Shown: one piece after another, positions 31,246-38,341 of the stretch | How the letters are laid out: every line of letters begins with the position of its first letter | Position numbering within the stretch: position 1 is the stretch's first letter | Assembly (NCBI GenBank): GCA_011391785.1 | Contig: JAABPW010000339.1 | Location: 1 to 38,341 of the forward strand | DNA length: 38,341 nt | Reading direction: 5' to 3' | From: Verrucomicrobiota bacterium | GTDB taxonomy: Bacteria; Verrucomicrobiota; Kiritimatiellia; CAIKKV01; CAITUY01 | Made by a program: the position numbers and the translations under genes | Notes under the pieces: model-generated | What the model was told of the DNA's origin: nothing | The model's database searches: none | The model's input: only the letters and a program-made list of their open reading frames with translations

Positions 31246-32535
31246 GTGAAAAACCCATTCTCATATCTGTCCTCAGCCGAGCTGTCGGATGTCGGGCATC
31301 GCCGGAAAAACAACGAGGACTCCCTGGTGAGCCTTCCCGAGGCGGGCGTGTTCTGCGTGGCGGACGGCATGGGTGGCGTGCAGGGCGGTGAAGTGGCCAG
31401 CAAGGCTTCCGTGGACGCCCTGAAAAAGGAATTCACCGAATCCCCGGATGTGGGGTTTGCCATTACCGCCGATGCCTCCGCCAAGCTCGTGGAGCGCGCC
31501 CTGAATTCCGCCAGCGCCTGGATCAAGGAGCGGGCCGAGGGACTGGGCCTCAACGGAACCGGCAGCACGGCCGTGGTGGTGGTGTTTGACCGCGTAACCC
31601 CTTCGCAGGGGATCGCCTTGCATGCCGGCGACAGCCGGGCCTACCGGTTGCGGGGCGACAAGCTGGTCCAGTTGACCACGGATCATTCCGTCGCGGCGGC
31701 CGCCGGGCTCCCGGATGACAGTTCCCTTCCCGCTATGTTCCGCGGCGTGATCACGCGGGCGGTGGGATTGGACCGCCAAGTCCAGCTTGAGGCCACCGCA
31801 TTCGATGTGATGCCGGACGATATATTCCTGTTGTGTTCCGATGGCCTCAGCAAGATGGTGAGCGACCGCCGGATCCAGAAACTGCTCCGCAAGCATGCTG
31901 GCGATCCGCTTCCGGATGCGGCCAAGGTGCTCGTGGATGAGGCGTTGCAGGAGGGGGGCGAGGACAATGTGTCGGTTGTCCTTATCCGGGTGTCCGCGGA
32001 ACTGCCCAAGGGACCCACCATGGAGATCCCGCCCGAGACCCTTGCCTTGGAACAGCTTGAGATCAAGGCGGAGGGACCGGCTCCGGTTGCGCTCCATGAG
32101 GATCACGATGCCACCGGTCAGACCGCGGATACGGGCCATACGGCCAGCACCATGGCGGATCAGGGTTCTCCCACTCCCTCCGATGGCGGCAGGGGCGAGG
32201 GAGTGACGCCGGTCACCCCCGATTCGGGCCGGCCGGTCGCGCCGGAGACTCCCGACACGCCGGCCCAGCAACGACGGATGCCGCCCATCAAGCGGTCCGG
32301 GAAGGCTCTGCCATCATCGGGCCGGATGTGGTTGTGGGTGTTTCTGGCCCTGGTGTTGGTCGCTGTCGCGGGAACCTGGGGATACCTTGAGTGGCGGGCA
32401 CAACAGGAGGATGCGGGAAAGGCCGGTAGTCCAGCCGTGCCTGTGACCCCGACGAACACGGAGACGCATGTGGCCGAGCCCCTGGTTCCGGATCATGCGG
32501 CCTCGGCTGAACTCCATGGCGGGGCGCAGGAATGA
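31246..32535 (+). CDS. PP2C-type Ser/Thr protein phosphatase with C-terminal membrane anchor
   Basis: Starts at GTG 31246 (behind 'ggcaggg'); 429 residues. The N-terminal 250 residues form a PP2C domain: 'GHRRKNNEDS', 'CVADGMGGVQGG', 'LHAGDSRAYRLRGDKL', 'FLLCSDGLSKMV' and 'GGEDNVSVVLI' hold the metal-binding Asp residues of the PrpC/Stp1 class. A disordered Pro/Thr/Gly-rich linker (about 255-350) and a single membrane helix ('LWVFLALVLVAVAGTWGYLEW') follow, with a short outer tail. The stop overlaps the kinase start (ATGA). It would reverse phosphorylation by the kinase encoded downstream, the usual arrangement for PASTA-like or PEGA-type kinase operons. Confidence 0.93.
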   Translation: MKNPFSYLSSAELSDVGHRRKNNEDSLVSLPEAGVFCVADGMGGVQGGEVASKASVDALKKEFTESPDVGFAITADASAKLVERALNSASAWIKERAEGLGLNGTGSTAVVVVFDRVTPSQGIALHAGDSRAYRLRGDKLVQLTTDHSVAAAAGLPDDSSLPAMFRGVITRAVGLDRQVQLEATAFDVMPDDIFLLCSDGLSKMVSDRRIQKLLRKHAGDPLPDAAKVLVDEALQEGGEDNVSVVLIRVSAELPKGPTMEIPPETLALEQLEIKAEGPAPVALHEDHDATGQTADTGHTASTMADQGSPTPSDGGRGEGVTPVTPDSGRPVAPETPDTPAQQRRMPPIKRSGKALPSSGRMWLWVFLALVLVAVAGTWGYLEWRAQQEDAGKAGSPAVPVTPTNTETHVAEPLVPDHAASAELHGGAQE

Positions 32536-35500
32536 CGGAAAGCGGCAAAGATCGGGTTGGCGATTACGATCTCCTGGAGCTGATTGGCGACGGGGCCCAG
32601 GGGCGCGTGTATAAGGCCATTTACCAGGGGGATGACGTCTCCAAGGTGGCTAAGGGCGAGATCGTGGCCATCAAGCTCATTCGCATCACCGGGGATGACG
32701 ACAAGCTGAGGTCCAAGTTCCAGGAACAGGCTGACATTCTGCGACGCCTCTCCCACACCAATATCGTGCGCTACCGCGACAGCTTCGCCTGGCATGCCGG
32801 GGAGTGGGATGAGGCCCAATGCCTGGTGATGGAATTCCTGGAGGGGGAAACCCTGACCGACCGGCTCAAGAAGGCCAGTACCGGCCTGGCCTGGCCACAG
32901 GTCGAGGAAGTTTTCGAGCAGTGCCTGGCGGGACTCATCCATGCCCGTGAACGCGGCATCACGCACCGCGACATCAAGCCGTCCAATATCTTCATCACCA
33001 AGGATGGCCAGGCCAAGGTGATTGATTTCGATATCGCCCGCAAGGATGACAGCGGGCAGATGAGCACGGCGGGCTGGAAGGGTACCTTTGACTATATGGC
33101 GCCCGACTTCATCGCCATCCAGGGATTCCGCGGGGATGAGGTGTCGGATATATTCAGCCTGGGGGTCTGTTTCTACCAGGCCCTGACGGGTGCCCTGCCA
33201 TTCGAGCCCTTGGGCGACACTGCGCATATCGGTTACCTGAACCGCTGGCGCGACGGGGCATCGCCCTCGCCCTCGTTTCGTCCCGGCGTGTTCCGGGTGC
33301 TGAGCAACGCGAAGCCCTTTGTGGCCAAATGCATGGCGCCAAAACGCGAGCACCGGTACCAGACCTTTGCCGCGATGCTGGAGGATTTCCGGAAGATCCG
33401 GTCACGCCGGATCCGCCACAAAAACCGCGATGAATATGAATTGCTGGCCGTGCTGGGACGCGGCGGGTTTGGCGAGGTGTTCAAAGCGCGCCGGATTTCC
33501 GACGGGAGCCTCGTGGCGGTCAAGCACCTGTTCGCCGAAAAGCAGTCGGACCGGTTCATCAAGGAAGCCAAGCTTGTCCAGCAATACCCGCATCCGAACC
33601 TCTGCAAATACGTCGATTTCATGGTGGTCGAGGGGACCGGGGGCGAGAAGCAGTATTTCCTGATCCTCGAGTTTCTGGAGGGAATGCCCGGCTGGACCCT
33701 TCGCACCCGGTTGAAAAATGAGAGCCGCCTGGAGGCCTCGGAGGGGATCCCGCTTTTCATCGGGTATCTCGCGGCGCTCCAGTTCCTGCATGAGAATTCA
33801 CGGCCGATTATCCATCGCGATATCAAGCCCGGCAACCTTTATGCCCCGGCCGGGCAGCCCGAAAAGGGGAAGATTTTCGATCTGGGCGTGGCGCGGGATG
33901 TGTCCGGAACGGTAACCGTGGGCGGGGTGCCCGGCACACTCGATTATATGCCTCCGGAGTTCGCGGATGTCAGCGGGGACCGCGGGTCGCCGCAGTCGGA
34001 TATCTATGCCCTCGGACTTTGCCTGTATGAATCCCTGGCGGGGAAGCCGGTGTATGACCGGTTGCCGACGGACATGAATTCGGCCTGGCTGGCCTTCCAG
34101 CAGCGGCTCAGAAAGCCTGTGGAACTGGCCTTCGAGGGAGAGGCGTTCCGGCAGTATCCCCGGCTCAAGATGGTGATCCTGAAATCCCTGGCGCCGCGTC
34201 CGGCGGATCGCTACCGCAGTGCCGCGGAGATGAAGAAGGACCTGGAGCATATCCTGGCCGGAACGGGCTTTGGCGACGCGCATGACGATGATTCGGTTTC
34301 CGAGATGACGATCGCCACCCTGCATTCGTTCTCGGATGACGGTGGCCTGCAGGCCCCCGAGCCCGGTGCCACGATGGGGACGAGGCCGCTGGAAGGGGCG
34401 GGGGGCACGATGCCCGCTCCCGTTGACCTGATGGCGGCCGGCCGCGCGGAGGCGGACAGGCGCAAGCGGCGCAGGAAATGGATCATGATCGCGGCTGCGG
34501 CCGCAGGTATTGTCCTTGTGCTGGGGGTCGGGATCTGGGCCCTATCCGCAATTTCCGGGAGTAATGCGGAGGCTGTGGCCGCGAAAATGGACCAGGCCAT
34601 GCAGGAAGTCGAACAGGTCACCGGTGAATTGAAGAGTCCTGTTCCCTCGGTGGCGTACGCCAGGTCGTTGAGTGAGGCCTATGCGAAGGCCGTGAAGACG
34701 GGCGAGAAATTTCCCGAATTGAGCGACCGCGTGGATGAGCAGCGTCGCCAGATGCGGAAGGCTGGTTCCACGTTGCCGGCTGAATTCAAGCGGGAGTTCG
34801 ATGCGGCCCTCGATGCCGGCAAGGCCGAAAAGGCCGCCGCCCTTCTGAAGGAATGGGAGGGGACGGAGAAGTTCGTGGATATCATGGGGTTCACGGCGGA
34901 ACGTTTTGCCGAACGGCGTGAGACCATGAAGACCGCCCTCGTGCGGGCTGCGATCGATCATGACCTCGCCGCGCTTCGTCAGGCCATGCCCGAGACCATT
35001 CAGACTGAGGCGTCGCTCGATGCGGCCGAGGCGGCGGCCGTGAAGCTCAAGGAATTGCGGGACCGGACCTGGGCCGGGTATGACGAGGCGGAGAAGCAGC
35101 AGCGGCTCGGGGCCCTGGCCTCCACGCTCTCTGAACGTGCCTTTCCCTATGTGGCCCGGCTCCGGGATGCGGCCCTGGGCAAGTACCGGGCGGGGCTGGA
35201 TGGGGATGCCGAACGGGCGGCCTTGCTGGGATTTGCCGAGAAGCGGCCCACCCTCGCCTGGGTTGTGCAGGCTTCGTTCCTGGATGCGAAAAACGGCGTG
35301 GAGGCGGCCCGGCAAAGCCGACTGGCCTCCGGTGGCCTGGCCAGGGTGATGGATCATGCCGCCAATGCCCGGGAAGTGGATACGGTAAAATCGGCTGCCA
35401 CGGAACTGGTTGAGCTGGAGCGCGCTCCTGATGCCAAGCTCCTGCCCGCCCAGGTGAAGGCGGCAGAGGCCGCGATTGCCGGCAAATACCTGTACTTTGC

Positions 35501-36587
35501 CCAGGGTCATGCCCAGCAGGCCAAGGCGGCTTATGATGCCGGCAAGATGCCGGAGGGTCAACAGGCGCAGAAGACGCTGGTCAGTCTGGTGGCGGACGTG
35601 CCGGACCGGTTTGGCAAGGCGGCGTTATCGGACCTGGCGAAGGAGGTCGAGACGCGGCGTGTGGCGATGGTGGCCAAGTCTTCCCAGGCCGCGGCAATCC
35701 GCAGCAAGGAGCTGACTGATGCCCAGAAAACCCTGGCTGAATTGCGCGACCGTATCCGCAAGGGCGATTTGCGGAGTTGTACCGATGGGGTGGGCGTGCT
35801 GGGGGGATTCGCGCAGTCGGCGTTGTCGGATCCGGATTTCAAGGCGCAGCGGGAGACGGTTGTGGCGGAGTATGTGCGCCTGGTCGAGAAAACACTCGCC
35901 CAGAAGGATCCCCTGGAGCAGCGGGCCCAGCGGGTGAAGGCGGTGGATGATATCCTGAACGCCACCGCGGCCGAGGTTGTTTTTGCAGGCCGCGTCCGGG
36001 CGTTGCGGGAGACCTTGTCCGGTCAGAAAACGGGATTCCTCCTGCGCCTCGTCAACCAGTCGGGCCAGTCGCTCCGGATATCCGGACAGGAGCTTAAGGA
36101 CAAGGTCACGCTGGACAAGGGGTCAACCCGGGAGTTGGAACTGCCGGTCCGCTCGGCAAATGTGTCGGCCTCCGTCCTGATTGAAGGGGATGCCGGTTCA
36201 AAATCCCGGATCGAAACCGTGACCCTGACCGGGGGTGGAGGCCGTGAGCTGACCCTGATGGCGCTGGAGAAGGCTGAGGCCGTTGTTGCTCCCGCGACTC
36301 CTACGGGCCCTTCCACGCCGCCTGTGACGCCCGTGGCGCCGGTGGCGGCGGCCGGGAAGGGGATGTTGACGATCACCTTGATTCCAAGGACGGCAACCCT
36401 CATGGTGGACGGCAACATCATCAAGACCGGCAGCATCGAGGTGACCCCCGAGGAGAACCATAAGGTGTTTGTCGAGGCACCGGGCTACAAGCCTTGGCTG
36501 CAGTATTACCGGGTACGCTCCGGCGAGAACCGGAAGGTCGAGATATTCCTCGAGAAAGCCGCCAAGAAGTCACTTTTTGGGCGGTAG
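32532..36587 (+). CDS. Giant membrane Ser/Thr kinase with two tandem kinase domains and PEGA-like C-terminus
   Basis: 1351 residues, ATG overlapping the phosphatase stop. Kinase domain 1 (about 10-295): P-loop 'IGDGAQGRVYKA', 'VAIKLI', 'HRDIKPSN', then 'VIDFDIAR' with DFD where DFG is expected and 'YMAPDF' for APE. Kinase domain 2 (about 305-600): 'LGRGGFGEVFKA', 'VAVKHLF', 'IHRDIKPGN', 'IFDLGVAR' (DLG) and 'YMPPEF'. A membrane helix lies near residue 649-672 ('WIMIAAAAAGIVLVLGVGIWAL'). The outer part is a long Ala/Lys/Glu-rich helical region (about 680-1190), then a Pro/Thr linker and a C-terminal PEGA-like domain ('TATLMVDGNIIKTGSIEVTPEENHKVFVEAPGYKPW'). Both active sites look intact apart from the altered DFG motifs. 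Its 3' end overlaps the convergent peptidase gene by 18 bases. Confidence 0.93.
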   Translation: MTESGKDRVGDYDLLELIGDGAQGRVYKAIYQGDDVSKVAKGEIVAIKLIRITGDDDKLRSKFQEQADILRRLSHTNIVRYRDSFAWHAGEWDEAQCLVMEFLEGETLTDRLKKASTGLAWPQVEEVFEQCLAGLIHARERGITHRDIKPSNIFITKDGQAKVIDFDIARKDDSGQMSTAGWKGTFDYMAPDFIAIQGFRGDEVSDIFSLGVCFYQALTGALPFEPLGDTAHIGYLNRWRDGASPSPSFRPGVFRVLSNAKPFVAKCMAPKREHRYQTFAAMLEDFRKIRSRRIRHKNRDEYELLAVLGRGGFGEVFKARRISDGSLVAVKHLFAEKQSDRFIKEAKLVQQYPHPNLCKYVDFMVVEGTGGEKQYFLILEFLEGMPGWTLRTRLKNESRLEASEGIPLFIGYLAALQFLHENSRPIIHRDIKPGNLYAPAGQPEKGKIFDLGVARDVSGTVTVGGVPGTLDYMPPEFADVSGDRGSPQSDIYALGLCLYESLAGKPVYDRLPTDMNSAWLAFQQRLRKPVELAFEGEAFRQYPRLKMVILKSLAPRPADRYRSAAEMKKDLEHILAGTGFGDAHDDDSVSEMTIATLHSFSDDGGLQAPEPGATMGTRPLEGAGGTMPAPVDLMAAGRAEADRRKRRRKWIMIAAAAAGIVLVLGVGIWALSAISGSNAEAVAAKMDQAMQEVEQVTGELKSPVPSVAYARSLSEAYAKAVKTGEKFPELSDRVDEQRRQMRKAGSTLPAEFKREFDAALDAGKAEKAAALLKEWEGTEKFVDIMGFTAERFAERRETMKTALVRAAIDHDLAALRQAMPETIQTEASLDAAEAAAVKLKELRDRTWAGYDEAEKQQRLGALASTLSERAFPYVARLRDAALGKYRAGLDGDAERAALLGFAEKRPTLAWVVQASFLDAKNGVEAARQSRLASGGLARVMDHAANAREVDTVKSAATELVELERAPDAKLLPAQVKAAEAAIAGKYLYFAQGHAQQAKAAYDAGKMPEGQQAQKTLVSLVADVPDRFGKAALSDLAKEVETRRVAMVAKSSQAAAIRSKELTDAQKTLAELRDRIRKGDLRSCTDGVGVLGGFAQSALSDPDFKAQRETVVAEYVRLVEKTLAQKDPLEQRAQRVKAVDDILNATAAEVVFAGRVRALRETLSGQKTGFLLRLVNQSGQSLRISGQELKDKVTLDKGSTRELELPVRSANVSASVLIEGDAGSKSRIETVTLTGGGGRELTLMALEKAEAVVAPATPTGPSTPPVTPVAPVAAAGKGMLTITLIPRTATLMVDGNIIKTGSIEVTPEENHKVFVEAPGYKPWLQYYRVRSGENRKVEIFLEKAAKKSLFGR

Positions 36588-37355
36588 GGTGACGGCCTTG
36601 AGCCACTTCTGCTCCAGGGTCTCCAGGGAGGGGATGTCCCGTGGAAAGGCGGTGGCGAGTGCGGTTTCGACCGGCTTGCCATCCCGCAGGGTGCGGCAGA
36701 ATTTCCCGAAGGATTCTCCGCCGCAGGTTTTGATGAGAAATCCCACCACGCTGGCGCTCTGGGCGTAGAAGAGACCAACGCGGGTACGATCCGCCTCCCG
36801 GCGGATATCCATGGTCATCAGGTCCTTCAGGGAGAACCGTTGCCCGGAAGAGGGCATGGCGGGAATGGATTTGCGGTCGGATTCTTCCCACTGGGCGAAG
36901 CCCTCGGTGAGCCAGAGGGGGATGTTCTCCTCCCCGATGAAGTCGGCGAGGATCAGGTGCGACATCTCATGGGGAAGCAAGGCGGAGAGGAATCCCTCGC
37001 CACTCTGCTTGTAGCTGGCGATTTCATGCTTTTTGGCGTTGGCCCGGCCGGCGGCCCAGCTGGGAGCGTTACAGGCGGTGGCGAAGGCCGCGGCGGTTGG
37101 ATAGATCATGATTTTGACCCGCTTGTCCCACAGCCAGAAATTCTGATAGCGCGTATAGCCGAGATCCGCCGCAATGGTGGAGTAATAGGATTCAGCCCGT
37201 TCCGAAACCGCCTTGGCAAGGGTCTCGTCTCCCGTGTGCATGACAATAAAATGGGTGGATGCCGTTTTCTGCCAGACAACCTCCTCCGCCGCCCTCAGCA
37301 GGGGCGCCAGGACCGTCATTCCGGCCAGAACCAACAGGATGTTTCGATGTGGCAT
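36570..37355 (-). CDS. Exported zinc peptidase-MA-like protein (HExxH)
   Basis: A 261-residue protein with a signal peptide (MPHRNILLVLAGMTVLAPLLRA, cut near AA/EE). It has 'HEMSHLILADF' with the HExxH zinc motif and a downstream 'LWLTEGFAQWEE' that supplies a third ligand Glu, matching the gluzincin-like Peptidase_MA family (PF13485). The N-terminal 'STHFIVMHTGDETLAKAVSERAESYYSTIAADLGY' is also typical of this group. It would act in the periplasm or outside; substrate unknown. It converges on the kinase gene and shares its last 18 bases, so expression of the two may interfere. Confidence 0.85.
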   Translation of the reverse strand: MPHRNILLVLAGMTVLAPLLRAAEEVVWQKTASTHFIVMHTGDETLAKAVSERAESYYSTIAADLGYTRYQNFWLWDKRVKIMIYPTAAAFATACNAPSWAAGRANAKKHEIASYKQSGEGFLSALLPHEMSHLILADFIGEENIPLWLTEGFAQWEESDRKSIPAMPSSGQRFSLKDLMTMDIRREADRTRVGLFYAQSASVVGFLIKTCGGESFGKFCRTLRDGKPVETALATAFPRDIPSLETLEQKWLKAVTLPPKK

Positions 37356-37521
37356 AGGTTGCCCTTAGCGGGAGTATTCACCCTTTAATGGCTTCGCGAA
37401 CTGAAAAATACTTTACCTGCTGTCATCTTGTCAATGGGAGGGGGCTTGATTGCCCTTGTTTTCTCAATCCGCCTGTGAGACATTTTTTGAACCTGCCCGA
37501 TTCGTGAACTTTTTTCCGCTT

Positions 37522-37537
37522 ATGCCGCCGGCGGCAT
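37522..37537. promoter_or_regulatory. Perfect 16-bp GC palindrome upstream of the last gene
   Basis: ATGCCGCCGGCGGCAT, a perfect palindrome 35 bases before the ATG at 37573. It could be an operator or a 5'-UTR hairpin; no known regulator consensus is recognised. Confidence 0.4.
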
Positions 37538-37572
37538 GTGAATCATTAACCAGGAATACGGAGACAATAACC

Positions 37573-38341
37573 ATGACTCGTTTATTCAGTTCGAAAAAAA
37601 TCGGGATCTCTCTTGCGGCCTTGGCAACCAGCCTCCTGCTCGTCGCGGCGCCAAGTTCGGGTGCCGCCAGCGAGGATGCGGCTGCTGCGAAAAAACAACT
37701 GCTCGAAATGACCGGGGGACGCCGCGTGAAGGTTGTGTGGGGGCAGCAGGCCAAGAACAACCGGGCCGTCTACAAGTACTTTGACACCAAGGAGGGGGTT
37801 ATTCGTGAATTGCCCTTTGACACGAGATCGGGAGATGTAGTCTTTGGTCAGATCTGGCTGACGCCGAATGGCCGCCGGGTGGTTGCGCTGACAGTCAAGC
37901 CGGATGGGGAGCGCACCCTGGTGATGTATGACACGGAGTCGAAGAAGGTCACAAAGCTTGCCGATGGTCCCGACTGCTATCCGGTTGCGATCTGGAATGA
38001 TCCCAAGACCAAAATCGACTGGGTCTACGTCAACGACTGTGCCGCAGAGGGGCCCCGGAAGCGGGGGTGGGATGCCGGGCGCGATAAGCTCTACAGGTTC
38101 CCGCTCGATAAGCCTGAGGCGCGGGAACTTTTCTGGGATCGTACCACCAGCCATGAATTCCTGTCGTTTTCGGCTGATGGCACGCACGCCTGTTTCGCTC
38201 CGGTATTCAGTAATATCGGCGACATGACCTACGCCTTTGACGCCGCCGGGAAGGTTGACCAGGACAATTCCAAGTTCAAGACCGCCGGGCACGGTTGCTT
38301 TTCCGGGATGATCGCTGACAACTCCTACCGCCTGTTTCATT
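37573..38341 (+). CDS. Secreted, possibly beta-propeller (TolB/WD40-like) protein, 3' end outside window
   Basis: Not in the ORF track because it has no stop before the window edge. ATG 37573 has 'cggagacaataacc' ahead of it. The 256 visible residues start with a signal peptide (MTRLFSSKKIGISLAALATSLLLVAAPSSGAAS). Repeated blocks follow that look like propeller blades: 'GDVVFGQIWLTPNGRRVVALTVKPDGERTLVMYDTESKKVTKL', then 'WVYVNDCAAEG...DKLYRFPLDKPEARELFW' and 'HEFLSFSADGTHACFAPVF'. Each has the 'xxxSxDGxxxxxx...DxxxKxxxxL' pattern of TolB/WD40-like propellers. The full domain content and function cannot be told from this fragment. A strong palindrome in its leader suggests regulation. Confidence 0.75.
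   Translation, partial: MTRLFSSKKIGISLAALATSLLLVAAPSSGAASEDAAAAKKQLLEMTGGRRVKVVWGQQAKNNRAVYKYFDTKEGVIRELPFDTRSGDVVFGQIWLTPNGRRVVALTVKPDGERTLVMYDTESKKVTKLADGPDCYPVAIWNDPKTKIDWVYVNDCAAEGPRKRGWDAGRDKLYRFPLDKPEARELFWDRTTSHEFLSFSADGTHACFAPVFSNIGDMTYAFDAAGKVDQDNSKFKTAGHGCFSGMIADNSYRLFH

Noticed and set aside
1-38341. tRNA, rRNA or CRISPR arrays
   Set aside because: None recognised on either strand.

Overview
The window is a GC-rich bacterial chromosome segment with tightly packed genes. No 16S rRNA, tRNA or other firm taxonomic marker is present. The best guess, by inference only, is a member of the PVC group (Kiritimatiellota, Verrucomicrobiota or Lentisphaerota-like) or a similar Gram-negative environmental lineage. 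This rests on outer-membrane export genes, lipoproteins, secreted proteins with a 'DDDHDGMADAWE' Asp-rich motif, an ASKHA corrinoid-activation protein, a B12-dependent ribonucleotide reductase, and a large Ser/Thr kinase with a PEGA-like end.

Region 1 (1-5848) is the most interesting part. Two gene sets converge. On the + strand are a C25 (gingipain-like) protease fragment, a PF14907-type nucleotidyltransferase, a small secreted protein and a SipW-like S26 peptidase. On the - strand are PqqD, a radical SAM/SPASM protein, a 59-residue Cys-containing peptide with its own promoter, and an HPr-kinase-like protein. Together they look like a ribosomally made, post-translationally modified peptide (RiPP) system. 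The peptide ends in a C-terminal serine. That is the residue phosphorylated by HprK-like kinases in some lasso-peptide clusters, but no lasso cyclase is present here and a radical SAM enzyme takes its place.

Region 2 (5875-12083, - strand) holds a TolC/MacA/MacB-type tripartite export operon. A HEAT-repeat gene separates it from pqqD, so it could share transcription with the peptide genes. A SAM-dependent methyltransferase lies upstream.

Region 3 (12431-19339) has a small possible DNA-binding protein and an ASKHA/ferredoxin corrinoid-activation protein. These are followed by a + strand series: purN, hisG, a 29-residue COX24/AURKAIP1-like basic protein missed by the ORF track, a TPR lipoprotein and a family-4 glycosyltransferase.

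Region 4 (19360-24598, - strand) carries nrdJ, der and a pgsA-like CDP-alcohol phosphatidyltransferase. The long region upstream of nrdJ has a perfect NrdR-box palindrome, a degenerate second box 31 bp away, a leader hairpin with a U-tract, and an orphan outward promoter on the opposite strand.

Region 5 (24749-28982) has a hybrid histidine kinase translationally coupled to an HPr protein (His15 and Ser46 both present), a small membrane protein, an outer-membrane-barrel-like protein with clear promoter and terminator, and a DUF2809-like membrane protein.

Region 6 (29134-36587) is a signalling operon: a fibronectin-III lipoprotein, a PP2C phosphatase with a membrane anchor, and a 1351-residue membrane kinase with two kinase domains in tandem. 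The window ends with a zinc-peptidase-like exported protein and the start of a secreted, possibly beta-propeller protein that runs off the edge.
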